Shown here: positions 34,067-46,103 of the stretch, piece after piece
How the letters are laid out: every line of letters starts with the position of its first letter
How positions within the stretch are numbered: position 1 is the first letter of the stretch
Assembly (NCBI GenBank): GCA_012295275.1
Contig: CM022667.1
Location: 6,427,685 to 6,491,684 of the forward strand
Source of the DNA: Chrysomallon squamiferum
Lineage: Eukaryota; Mollusca; Gastropoda; Neomphalida; Peltospiridae
Length of the DNA stretch: 64,000 nt
Direction of reading: 5' to 3'
Translations under genes and position numbers: made by a program
Notes under the pieces: model-generated
What the model was told of the DNA's origin: nothing
Seen by the model: only the letters and a program-made list of their open reading frames with translations
Database searches by the model: none

Positions 34067-34142
34067 CTGAATACGCAACACTTTTCAAGAACAACACGAC
34101 TAAAATCAGTTTCTTATCGACAGCAGAAAATATCGCAGACAT
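34067..34142 (-). pseudogene. Orphan leader exon of gene C type
   Basis: ATG at 34142 (minus) opens an intact leader containing KLILVVLFLKSVAYSG with a phase-1 donor TCAG|GTAAAT. It closely matches gene C's leader at 54874-54949. No downstream minus-strand exons follow before gene A, which runs the other way, so it appears to be a duplicated 5' end without a body. The promoter copy looks intact and could still drive a transcript. Confidence 0.75.
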
Positions 34143-34254
34143 AATTTATTAACTGTAAACAGTGAAAATGTTTCAGATACAAAATCCCGTTCTGAGAAGA
34201 ATCGAAGCTTTCACTTGCTGTAAACTTCCTCGTTTGTTTCTGTCAACAATGCGT

Positions 34255-34264
34255 ACTTTTATCC
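34255..34264 (-). promoter_or_regulatory. TATA-like element in orphan leader promoter
   Basis: On the minus strand GGATAAAAGT lies about 115 nt upstream of the ATG, followed by GAGGAAGT (34231-34224), an Ets-type core. Both are conserved in the gene C promoter. Function is inferred. Confidence 0.35.
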
Positions 34265-36404
34265 TGATTTAATTAATGCAGTAAGATTCCATTATAGATT
34301 TAAATTAAAGTTACAGTATTATAGTGACTAAATATCATACAAATCCTTGTTTTGATGTTTTATTAAATTACTGGCGATCATTTGATAGCACAGACTAACT
34401 CACAGCGAACTTCCACTAAGTTTACAGTATTGAATATAAACTCTAAAACGAGGCTACGTGCTACCTCTGCTGTGTGTGGGTACAAAGTGTTATGTCCCGG
34501 GTGAGTGAGTGCTAAGCAGAGCGAGTTGTTGTGAAGCACGTCTGGGTCAGGCACGCTATTTAACAAAGACTTGAAATGTGTAAACTTGTATAAATTGTCC
34601 TGAAGCTAGTTCTAAGTCCCCGTACTCCTTAATCGCCTTAGACGTAGAGTGACAGGTGTGTGCAATCAAACGTTTAGAACAAACTAATTCTGTAACACAG
34701 ATATTAGCGCTAAGAACTTGTTTTACAGGTTATACTGGGACTGTTACAAAGTTTCATACTTAGGAGAATACTTCTTTATTTTTTATTTATTTATTTATTT
34801 TTATTTTATTGTGCTTGCTAGTTATTTAATTTAGGTATCAGTAAGCAGGAAGAAAATACAGGAATGTATAATTTAATTAAACACAAAGACAACTTTTAAA
34901 CATTTTCATTAATTACTAAATTAACATTTTAGTAAATCTGTATTGATACGAGAAAATCCGGTATTCTTCTTTTATTCTTATTCTTAGAAGTTAATAATTT
35001 ATTAGTTACTGAATACGAGCGTTATTTCTTTTATAACTGGTCAGTCTTTGTCCAGATTAATGTTTGTAAACAGCTCAGTAAACATCACAGCACCTGAAAT
35101 GTAACTTTGACATATTATGTAGAAATTGTTATGAAATTAAAATACTTGTAACTGAGACACTAATATATTTTTAACAAAGTTGTCTAGAAAGCATACTAGT
35201 GAAGGTTATTTAACGTTTATCTGCAATATATCTATAGAAATAGGTTACAGAAGTGGTCACTCTCGTCCTTCAGTTGAAATGAAATTTTTAGATTTTGTAA
35301 TAAACAGCGCATTTTGGAAATTTAATAATTCCCTTTTATAGTGTAAAAATTCTGTTTTTACGGTGAAAGAAATTATTAAAGACACTGTAAAATAATAAAT
35401 TCCTCCTGGCTTTCATACTCTATCTAATAGCGAACCTTTTTACCTAAAATTAAATATTACTGATCCGCTATTTTTCGAAATTGTAAGGATGGAAATACGA
35501 GGCGAAATACTTTTAACTGAAGGTAAATGATTAATTTCAAAATATAATGATTATTCTAGCAAACAGAAATATAATATTAGCAGTAAGTGTTGTTTTTTGT
35601 TGTTGTTGTTTGTTTTCGTTCTTTTGGGGTTTTTTGTTTTGTTTTGCTGTTGTTGTTGTTTTTATTCAACAACTATTAGGACATCTTCACAACGTATAGT
35701 GATGACGCAGAATGGTTAGGATAGACATTAAATTACGACTGAAAGATATTTATGTTTTTAATTTATTTTTTTATTTTACAAATTAAAACAAAACAATATG
35801 GATACAAAGTAAAGAATCAAGTTTGAACGGGTATTCGGTTTTCTGAAAAAGTTTAAAATTCAGATTTTGCTTTTATGTGGTAAACTTTACATACAAAAAA
35901 AAAAGTGTTAGATTTAGAGGTGAAGTGTTAAACAAATTTACAAAATATCGTTTACTGTTTCTGTCAGATATTAAACAACACTGATAATACATTTTATTTC
36001 TATACAATTTGATTATCATTTCGATATTCAGAGAAGAATGGATTCTAGAGAATTTTAGCATTTAACTTATTCAGTTGACCACGTTAATTAATTATTTCGT
36101 GTAATTCCAGCTTAGTGAAAAGTTTGACAAAGCTAAATTTCGCTCCGTTTCTGAATTTCTACCAGAAGCAGAGTAACATATCGTAGTAAAATAACAATAC
36201 GTTTATCTAAATTTAAAACACAGGAGAAATTCAACAACCTTACACACACATATCATCCCAACAAATGTCTAACAAAACATTTCTAGCAGCAAATTCATTT
36301 TATTTTCGCTGTAACCAGTTCATTTGCAGAAGCCCATTGTCTACAGCCTTTAGCATTTTCATAAAATATATATTACTCAAATCCAGCAGCTACTTGCTTG
36401 CAAC

Positions 36405-36429
36405 ATATTATTATTATTATTATTATTAT

Positions 36430-36478
<49 letters not shown>

Positions 36479-36484
36479 TGTAGC
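36405..36484. repeat. (ATT)n/(AGT)n microsatellite at retrotransposon 3' end
   Basis: ATT then AGT units directly abut the coding relic at 36485, as expected for a microsatellite-like 3' tail of a non-LTR element on the minus strand. Confidence 0.85.
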
Positions 36485-36920
36485 AGTTGTAGTAGTTGTA
36501 GTAGTAAAGTGTGTGCGTTGTTGCTAGGATGGTTCTCTAGTTCTGCTACAGAGATGTTTCCTAGGATCTTGACACCTGACTCTGTTGTTGCTCTCATCTC
36601 CCGTATCTTGCTGATCAGACAGACAGACAGAACTAAATGTAACGTGCTAATCAGACAGACAGACAGACAGAACAAAATGTAACGTGCTACTCGGAGTGAT
36701 AGGTACGCTGTCTGACAAAGCCAGGGGTGTGTGTTCTGATCTGTATTTCAAGTCTTTTACTCAACTTTTTAACTTCCTTAGTTGACACATTTCTCTCTGA
36801 CTCTGTGGTCATAACTATGTGAAGGCAGGTCGTTTTCTTCTCATTCCTGACAATGATATTCTATGTAGGCATACTTAGTGCTCCGATTACCCATAGAAGG
36901 AAAACTTTGTGATTTCAAAA
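36485..36920 (-). mobile_element. Non-LTR retrotransposon 3' fragment, copy 1
   Basis: Minus-strand reading gives ISKIREMRATTESGVKILGN and then SVAELENHPSNNAHTLLLQ, which recalls the C-terminus following reverse transcriptase in non-LTR elements. A homologous fragment lies at 56380-56720. A short AGACAGACAGACAG duplication lies inside (36618-36671). Confidence 0.5.
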
Positions 36921-37589
36921 TAACAATAATATAGAAGAAAATCTGTGAAAACTGAGTTAATCTTTTAAAACATACATATTAAATACTTTACACATTTAAT
37001 CTGCTACCTTAGTTAATACTGAGAAAACTCAGATATAGTGAACACTCATTTCATCTGTCGTGAGAAAAACGATGTCATCAAATGACACGCATCATGTCGG
37101 AAAACACTGCTCTACTCTGATCAGTGACAGATTACCGTTGTTTGATATTATTCAATAAAAACAAAAACAAAAATGAGGTAACAACTTGTGATATATTTGT
37201 TGTTATGTTATTATTTTGTTATTTTTATTATCACGTACATTAGTTTTGTGACAAAATAATTATATGAATAAATTTAAAATAAATTCAATGAGTCATGTTG
37301 CATACCAACTTTCCTTGAAATTAAAATAATAATATTTATATTATGTTCATTATTCTAACTGAAATGGCATGATTACGATACGATACAGTTTGATAAGAAA
37401 CAGTTCAAAGTTTATCTGTCGGTATTGCATAATAATTATAATAATTATAATGATCGACTGAACTAAACAGATGTTATAAATATTCGGATTATTTTACGTT
37501 ACGTCAGTTCCAGATAGCCTACTACTTAGTTACTTCAAAGTATACTATAATACACACCGTCATATACCAAGTATGTTGTACTAGTTTAA

Positions 37590-37720
37590 CCTGTAATTAT
37601 TATTAGATATCAGGTATATCTATTGTTTTTAATATTACTGTTATTTTACATACTGTGTACTTGTTGTACATAAAGTCAAGTGTTTTAACAGCCTTACCTG
37701 TAATTATTGTTATTATTTTA
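37590..37720 (-). repeat. Acceptor decoy repeat before a missing V-like exon
   Basis: Two units spaced 107 bp (exon-like starts at 37697 and 37590 on the minus strand), with TAATAATTACAG and traces of CTACTACAACACTTGAC. The expected V-like exon body does not follow. Confidence 0.7.
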
Positions 37721-37771
37721 AGTTTTTATTCGATTTATCTATTGAAACAGTTTTACATTTGAAGATTTTAC

Positions 37772-37832
37772 CTTTAACTACACTCACAAGAGAAATGAAG
37801 AGGATAACTCCACTGAAAACACTGATAACCAT
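37772..37832 (-). pseudogene. Orphan leader exon of gene B type
   Basis: ATG at 37832 (minus) opens MVISVFSGVILFISLVSVVK, phase-1 donor AAAG|GTAAAA. The gene B leader differs at a few residues. No Ig exons follow on this strand, so it is an orphan 5' end. Confidence 0.75.
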
Positions 37833-38560
37833 TGCAACCTAAACAAAAAGGATAAGTAAATAAGTAAATCAATAAATAAACTAACAGTAGTATCTGAGAT
37901 TTAAGAAACTTTATAACAGTTTATAACAGACCACGATTTTTTCAAATATATGTTAGTTCACTCAGTATTATATTTGTAGAATACATATTAGAAAATGAAT
38001 ATCTCTTTAGTTGTTTATCGTTTTAACATTTACTCCTGTTCCGATAGTATTAAACAACATGACATTAGGGATACCTAAATTTCATACCCACATTAACCCC
38101 AAAGTATTATGATAAATTATACAAGATACAGATATTCCTTTTAAGTTTTTACTTCTTTTTTATTATCTCTCTCCTTTTGTAAGACACTGTAGGGTCACAA
38201 TTTTATAAATCTAAACGGAAGGAAACGCTGCTGTCACACAATTTTTTCAGGTACCAACATTGCCTTATCACAGAGAAGAAAATACATACCAGGACTTCTG
38301 AAAACTTGTCATCGAGTCTACGAGAAACAAACGCAATGATAGGGAGAATCTATGAGAACTGGAATATATTTATATTTATTTTTTCAAAATTATCGTTGGA
38401 ATCAGCGCCCTAGTCGGCTGTCTAGTTTGCAAAAAACGTAATGTTTTCTAAATCAGATTATTTCTTTACAACATAAATATAAGTCAAAGCTAAAGCAAAC
38501 TGTTAAGAAATCAGCACAAGAACACACTGTACATAATTTATTACGTGGAGAAGTAGTGCA

Positions 38561-39195
38561 GTAGGGTTACTTTGTAATCTGTTTGTGATTTTGTAGAACA
38601 TCATGCCAACTTTCCTCTGCTACAATTTCCTAATTTATAGCCAGTGTGAATGTCAGGTTTACTACGTGATCTAATTTTACCCACACATTTTGCCCATTTC
38701 TCTTATAATTCCTCACAAGTTTTAACTGAACTTTTTAAATTATTATAATTTTAATAGGAATTCTTACGTAAAAATAGAAATGAATTATGATAAAACTTGA
38801 ATGTTTAGACAAGTAATTAATGAGCATATTCTGTTCTGTTTATTAATTACTATGCACATTATGTGTTTTTATTTTATTTTAACGTTAGCATATCTATATA
38901 TAATTCAAATGGTGATAAACAGTTGATATGGTATTTATGTTTATAAAATACATATCAATATTCAGATCAAGGTAAGAAATTAAAAGTATTTATATTACAG
39001 ATTATACATGAAATCATTCATTTCTTTCCTCTTTCATTCTACGTGACAGATCATAGATAAGATCATGAAGTGAAATGTAAAAAGAAAAATTCATTCATTT
39101 ATTTATTTAGTTTATTTTCGTTTAATTTTCTCTTTTTATTACACTGTTTTCTTTTTATTATTTGTCTATCACTCACTGTTCTGTCACATATAGAT
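38561..39195. other. Spacer without recognised gene
   Basis: AT-rich; no exon seen on either strand. It lies beyond the gene B polyadenylation signal. Confidence 0.45.
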
Positions 39196-39199
39196 TCTC

Positions 39200-39205
39200 T
39201 TTATT
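39200..39205 (-). terminator. Gene B polyadenylation signal AATAAA
   Basis: AATAAA on the minus strand within AATTTCAAATAAAGA, conserved at the gene C counterpart (48202-48207). This gives gene B a 3' UTR of about 0.5 kb. Confidence 0.5.
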
Positions 39206-39250
39206 TGAAATTACATAATAAAGCCGTGTACTAATATATTTCTGTATAAT

Positions 39251-39581
<331 letters not shown>

Positions 39582-39701
39582 ATAGATGTTACTTAATCTG
39601 AAAATATCCTCAAATATCAGACATTACTTCAGTGTCATTCACATCACTGTTCTTTAAATAAACTAATATGAAATACAAGACACAAACAAAAAGTTCTGAA
39701 T

Positions 39702-39811
39702 TCAACCTGTGACTTGTGAGTTTTCATAGACAGTGAGTACTGAGTATGGTGAGTCTTTTCTAGCTTCCAATGATGAGTAATTGTTTGTAGTATCTGTGTT
39801 TCTGTCAGAAT
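39702..39811 (-). CDS. Gene B last exon: ITAM-like tail
   Basis: 110 nt from acceptor TTTCAG to TGA. It encodes DTTNNYSSLEARKDSPYSVL, then TVYENSQVTG. The ITAM-like motif covers 39779-39735. SPYSVL by itself also meets the ITIM form S-x-Y-x-x-L. No acidic residue is at -3 of the first tyrosine, a departure from the strict vertebrate ITAM. Confidence 0.8.
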
Positions 39812-41210
39812 CTGAAACATAATATTGATTATACAGTTACACAGAATATAATTATACTAGTAGTTGTAACAGTATAAAAAAGTAAAACAGTAAGTAACAC
39901 AGTTTCTTCTCGCTGTACCTGAGATCACATGTGTTGTGTTATTTTATTTTATTTGTTTGTTGTTGCTTTTTTAATTCTCACAAATTACATTTCGTCAGCA
40001 AATTAAAAACAAAAAATGTTAACATAAAACTTAAACAATGTATACTTCTACTGATCATTTTCCTTTATTTAAAAAATATCAGCTAAATCATAAAAACAAA
40101 TGAAGTGTAAACATTTATGTTTACTATTATTTTTTTTTTATTTGTTGTTGTAGATTTACCCCTTTATTCTTTACAACAGTTCCTGATCAAATCCTTCATA
40201 TGTTAGTCATATAATATTACAACACTAAAATAAGTCTTTGTATTTTAGGTATGTCTGAGTTATTCTGAAAACAAAGAAAGCAGACACAGCATGTCTCTGA
40301 TTTAACAAAGCAGCATCACAAAAACTCTTGAATCTGTTACACTTTGTATTTATATACTGACCTTGATTTTGTTGAAGATCGTCATAGAGAGATGATTCCT
40401 GTACTCCAGTGTTAAACTGTCTGAAACAAACAAAAGATAGAGAACTCGAGAATTATTGAATTTTGGTTTATTTAATCTATTTCACATCTGTGTGTATGTA
40501 CGTGCATGAATACCTATGTGTGTATAGTTTTTCGTCCGTAATAATTTCTTTTCTTTTCCAAATACCCTTTTGACTAATTAAAATTATATCTATTTTTCAG
40601 TTAAAACGAAAACGACTTAAACATTGTGTTTCTATTTCTTCGTCAAATTTTCCTAGCTTACCTTGATGTGTACGTGTTCTCACTTTTAGACTTTTCTAAA
40701 ATAAAAATAAATCTTCAGAATATTAGAAATGCGAAATAATTCATTAATATTTCTTTATAAATGTTACTTTTTTATTTTGATAAACAAAATTTATAATATT
40801 CAAAATTTATATACAACGAAGAAAAGAACATTATTCATTATTTCTTTTAATAATTTGTTCAGTGTACTTGTAAAGTTTACCTTTTCTCTTCCAGCAGAAA
40901 AAGAAAACGATTGCCCCAATGAAAATTTCTGTTCCCAGTACTATTCCAATTCCAATACCAATTCCTGTTCCTAGTAAACTATCTTTTTCTTGCGAAAATT
41001 CTGAAGATTAAAAAAATGACAAAGAACGTGTAAATATCCTGTAAACTACACAGCAAGTTGGTTTCAGATATTACGTTTATAATTTAACTATCTATTAATC
41101 TGTATATATATATATAGATATATATATATACACACACACATATATATTTACGTATACACACAGCAAGTTGGTCTCAGATATTACGTTTATAATTTAACTA
41201 TCTATTAATC

Positions 41211-41308
<98 letters not shown>

Positions 41309-42494
41309 CCTACACAAAAATATATTAAACAAATACCGTTTTAGCTGAAATTTACTATGATAAGAAGCAGGATACTTTTTATATAAACAATTACAAACAC
41401 TCCAGTATAGTTGTTTATTCGCTTTCTAAATTAATCACTTTTTAAATGAACGTTCTTTGTAGCACGAATGAGTTCGAAAACATGAATTCAGGTGTTTTTT
41501 TTTTTTTTCTTACCATAGATGAAAAGATGCTGTTCATTCGTTGAGGTTTTGAATCCAAATTTATTAAAAGCTGAAACTCGAATCAGATATCTGGTGTTTG
41601 GTTGTAAACTAGAAATCTCTGCTGTGTGATTTGTGTGAAGACCTTTTTCACCAAACTGTTCAGTGAGATTTGTCCAGTCAGATGTTGTGTCTGCTCGATA
41701 CTGTACAAGAAATGTTTGTTGTGATCCTCCATTAAATTCTTCTGTCCAAGACATTGACACTGAATGTGGACCAGTGATCCAAATTCTCACATCAGAGGGA
41801 ACAGTTGGAGGACCTTCAACTTTAAAACGTTACAAAATAGTGAAAAACAGAAAGTAGTGAACAATGAATTTTGTTTAAACACTATTGATATTATGCAATA
41901 TCTATCTGCCTATTTTCAAATAAGGATATACATAATGATCAGAAAATCAGTATTTCAGACACAATTAAACGTTGCTATATTTTATCTCATAATATAAATG
42001 TAAACATCTGAAACTGTAACAGTAAGTCTAAGTAGATAATAAGTGTGTGTGGGATAAATATTTTCTATTCTAACTTTTTTTTACCTATTTGACTGAGAGA
42101 TACTTGCAAGACAATATCCTTCCTTGAACCTCCATTTGACACAGCAACCTGATAGATTCCAAAATCTTCTTGTTTGACATTTGTCAGTTTATATTCACCT
42201 ACAGCAGACACATTGGTAGTGTTTACAGGTTGTGTAGATCCAAGACTTTTATTGTTTACATCTGTGAGTTTATACCAGGTAAATGTTGGAACTGGATTGG
42301 CAATCACAGAAATGTGTAGAGTTACATTTCCACCTTCGATAGAAGCAAATGTTTTCTGAACTGTAACTCGATGATCAAGTCTTGGTGAACCTGATAAAAG
42401 TCAAACTAGTGATTACTTTTATCAATAAGCATTGTATCCAAAGAATTACTTGCACATATGATTATTTGTGTCAACAGTAAAATCTAGATACATT

Positions 42495-42525
<31 letters not shown>

Positions 42526-45500
42526 ATTGTAAAAAACCCACAACTAAAATAAATTATCAATAAATAAATAAATAAATAATAATAATAATACTTAAATGTT
42601 TTACTCTGTACACTGACCATTAATTCTAGTTCAAGGTGACATTTCCGGTGAAATGTAAAGCGGAGAACATAACATAAAGAAAACTGATAGAAGCTGTTTA
42701 GTTTGATCCACTATTTGCAGGGAACTAGTAGGCCCCATCACATGTTTTTGACAAACATGTCAAACCTTGAAGTGTGACATTTCAGAAACTATTCATGCAA
42801 GGCAACACATATTTTGCATCTCTGATACAGAATAAACAAACCTACCAGTTACAGCAAGATCTGATTAACAAGTACAATTTGTAAGCATTCTCAGTTCATA
42901 CAGTATTTTCACTGATATATTTGAAATATATGTGGATAATTCAGACAAGTTAAATGTCTTTTTTTTCTTCTTTTTGTTTACTTAGAAATATGTTTTAATG
43001 TTTACTAAAGAGACATAAGGCTCATGCACAGTTTCATTTTATAGTTAATGTGTTACGATATGAAGGTAGCAGTGTATAGTTACTGTTCTTTTTTTTAAAG
43101 AAATTAAAATAATACAAGTAATGTTACAGCATTACGTACAAGTAACAACAAGCTGCACTCTTTGACTGACATCAGACTTGATGTTGTTTCCTGCTTCACA
43201 AGTGTAAAATCCTGTATCCAGACATCCAGCTTCATTCCAGCTGTACTCCACTGACTTGGAGTTTTTCCCTTCACGTAGAATATGTGAGTTGTTTAACAGT
43301 TTGATGTGAGATGCTGGATTACTGTCAACTTCACATCTCAGAGACATATGAGTCAGTTCATCAACTGTTATCTTTGTAGACTTTAAGTTTAAAGTAAAAG
43401 ATGTTATTGATGCCTGATCTGTAAGAAATACAAAAGAATAGGATGTTTTGAATCAAAAACAATTCAGTATTAAGTAACAAGCTTTATATTCAGTAGTTTT
43501 AATCATTTATCTGTTGGGTTGCTAATTTATCATTTTAAATTTTGATACATAACATCATATTCTTTAGAAAAAAATAAAGAAGAAAAGACGGAAAGAAAAG
43601 GAAGGAAAAGAAAAAAGAAAATAATTGTATTATTAAAAAATTGTATTTGCTTTATTAAATAGCAAATCAAAATTTTTGTTCTGTATATAACTGAAATGTT
43701 TAGGAAAAGCACCAGGATAGAATTTATGTTTAAGCAAAACAATAGAGTATCTAGATATCCCTCTTGCAAAACAAATTGTTTTGGAGTCAGTGAAAGAAAA
43801 ATAATCAAATAATGAAGAAAAATAATGAAGAAAAGACTCAGCAGGTAATAAACTGATGAAGAATACTACTTCATAATATAGTAATGAATAGAATCTACAT
43901 GAAAACTGCTGAAAACCTGAACCGTTTTCTCAATCGGAAATAAATTTTAAAATGTCATAAAGTTATAATTATTTTATTTCTGCCTGCTTGTAAATGATTT
44001 TATAGGAAAATTAAAGAACAAAAAAACCAACAACAAAAAACCAACACCAACAAATAAACAAACAACTATATCAACAAATATATGTATATATATTTGTTGA
44101 TTTTGTAAATATAAGTAATTTACATACATACATATATACCTACATACGTACATACATACTCAGTAAAAGAATAAATATGTAAGTTTGTAAAAATGTTAGT
44201 CGCTTTATACAAATTACTTTCATTTGATATTGACTGACATATCTTAAAATGTAGATACATTATATAGTTATTTATTAAAGTTATTAATTTTTAAAACTAA
44301 ACTCACACAGGACATCCAGTGTAACTGTTGTGTACTTTGATTTGTTTGAGTTTGTGTTGACAGCTGTACACGTGTAGACACCAGCCTGTGACTTGTCTAC
44401 ATCATTTAAAGTCAACACAGCACTTGTAGACTTTGTGTGAGTTTTAAACTTCCACGTGAAAGAACAAGATGTACGACAATCTGCTTCACACAACACAGCC
44501 ACATCATCACCTTCCTGTGCTGTCAGTGCAGAACTCACGTTTACTTTTACTCTGTCTGGACCATCTAAAGTACAAATAAAGTATAATATGTAGTTTTGTG
44601 CTCTTTCTCTGAAAAACTCTTTCATATTCATATGTCTTTGTATATTGTTTTTCATACAGAAAACTTGAATTTCTTACAACAGAAAACATATATCTTTTCG
44701 CGTTGTTTATTGATAAATTGCATTATACATGAACATGAGGTTCAGTATAAATTTATATTAATCCATGTAGATGTGCGCGCGCTCGCGCACACGCACACAC
44801 ACACATACAAACACACACACACACGCATACATATGTAAATAAATAACAATGTTCTAGCTATACTTAGAGTAAACTAATCATATTTCTAAGGTTTGGGCGA
44901 ATGCTCGTTGAAACCAGACAATGTTCTACAAATAAAACTTATTAAATTATACTCGCAGTATAAATCCTTTTCTAACAGATGTTCGTGTTCTATGAATTAA
45001 CATTATTAAACTATACTTACAGTGAACTGAGAGTTCAAACTGTTCAGATTTTTCCACTGATGTAGTCGGGTTGTTTGCTGTACATTTATATATTTCACCT
45101 GTCTGTTGTCTACTGATGTGTGTCAGAGTTAACTGAGAAGCTGTAGAAAGTATTTGATTGTTGAGTGACCAGGAATAGGAACATGTAGGATTACAGAGAG
45201 ATGTACAGGTAACTGTCAGTGTGTGACCTTCTACAACTGTACCAGGTGATGATGGACTCAGTCTGACACTGTCTGGACCATCTGAATGTACAAATGTGAT
45301 AACTGTTTAAAAATTACATTTGATTATATCATATAATTTATATTTCAGAATCTGTGATGCCTAAAACAAAAATATACTTCAGACTTTGCCCCTAAATTTA
45401 GGAGTTATAAGTCAGCATTATAATTTTAGAAGTGTCTTGGTAGATATCAAAAGAACTGTTCTTTTGCCATTTAAATGTTAAAAAAGTTATTAATGTCTTA

Positions 45501-45762
45501 AGTTATTTTTTAAATTTAAATAAATTAAATAAACAAATAAATATATATAAATAAAAATAAAATAAAATAAAATAAAATAAGTAAACTCAAATATTTAAAA
45601 ATTACCATCTTCACCAAAAGTGGAACAGCCGTCAAGATTCAATCTTTAGAAACGTAATTTCACAAAGTAGCCATTACTTAATTTTACTGGATGATGAGGA
45701 ATAACATAACTCAAATTTCTAATTATTATTTTTGTTTTATTTGATTATTACTATTTCGTCTT

Positions 45763-45793
<31 letters not shown>

Positions 45794-46045
45794 TTATTAT
45801 TATTATTATTATTATTTTTATTATTTTTGTCATTATTATTATTATTATTTATTAATTACTTATTTGTTTATTTATTTTAATATATTGTATATAATTGAAG
45901 AGTTGAAGAATAGTATCAAGAGTTCAATTAAAGACCTCAAGAGGTATCAACAACAAATGAGATACATAAACATATTTATGTGAAATATTATATGTTCAGA
46001 AATGTAACAAAATTACATACTGAACAAGAAATATAATTTAAAAAA

Positions 46046-46103
<58 letters not shown>

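Larger units (their letters stand above)
34021..36950 (-). repeat. Segmental duplicate of the gene C promoter region (partner 54841-56750)
   Basis: Collinear with 54841-56750: leader exon, promoter (near-identical over about 250 bp, for example TTTACAGTATTATAGTGACT shifted here to 34309 and there to 55119), a CAGTCTTTGTCC block (35041 and 55744), then an ATT microsatellite plus retrotransposon end (36405-36920 and 56190-56720). Similarity is highest near the promoter. Confidence 0.75.
37560..38560 (-). repeat. Segmental duplicate of the gene B 5' region (partner about 46440-47760)
   Basis: Contains the same order as gene B: acceptor minisatellite (37590-37720), leader exon (37772-37832) and upstream DNA with shared words such as AGTATTATGATAAATTATACAAGAT compared with AGTAATATCATAATAATCAAGAT. 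The V-like exon itself is missing beyond its first bases. Confidence 0.65.

Noticed and set aside
41663-41857. Plus-strand frame over the gene B FN3 exon (and the same in genes A and C)
   Set aside because: Antisense shadow of a real exon, recurring because the exon is duplicated.
42600-42900. More complex sequence in the gene B Ig4-Ig5 intron, possible interspersed repeat
   Set aside because: No second copy found in the window, so a repeat cannot be supported.
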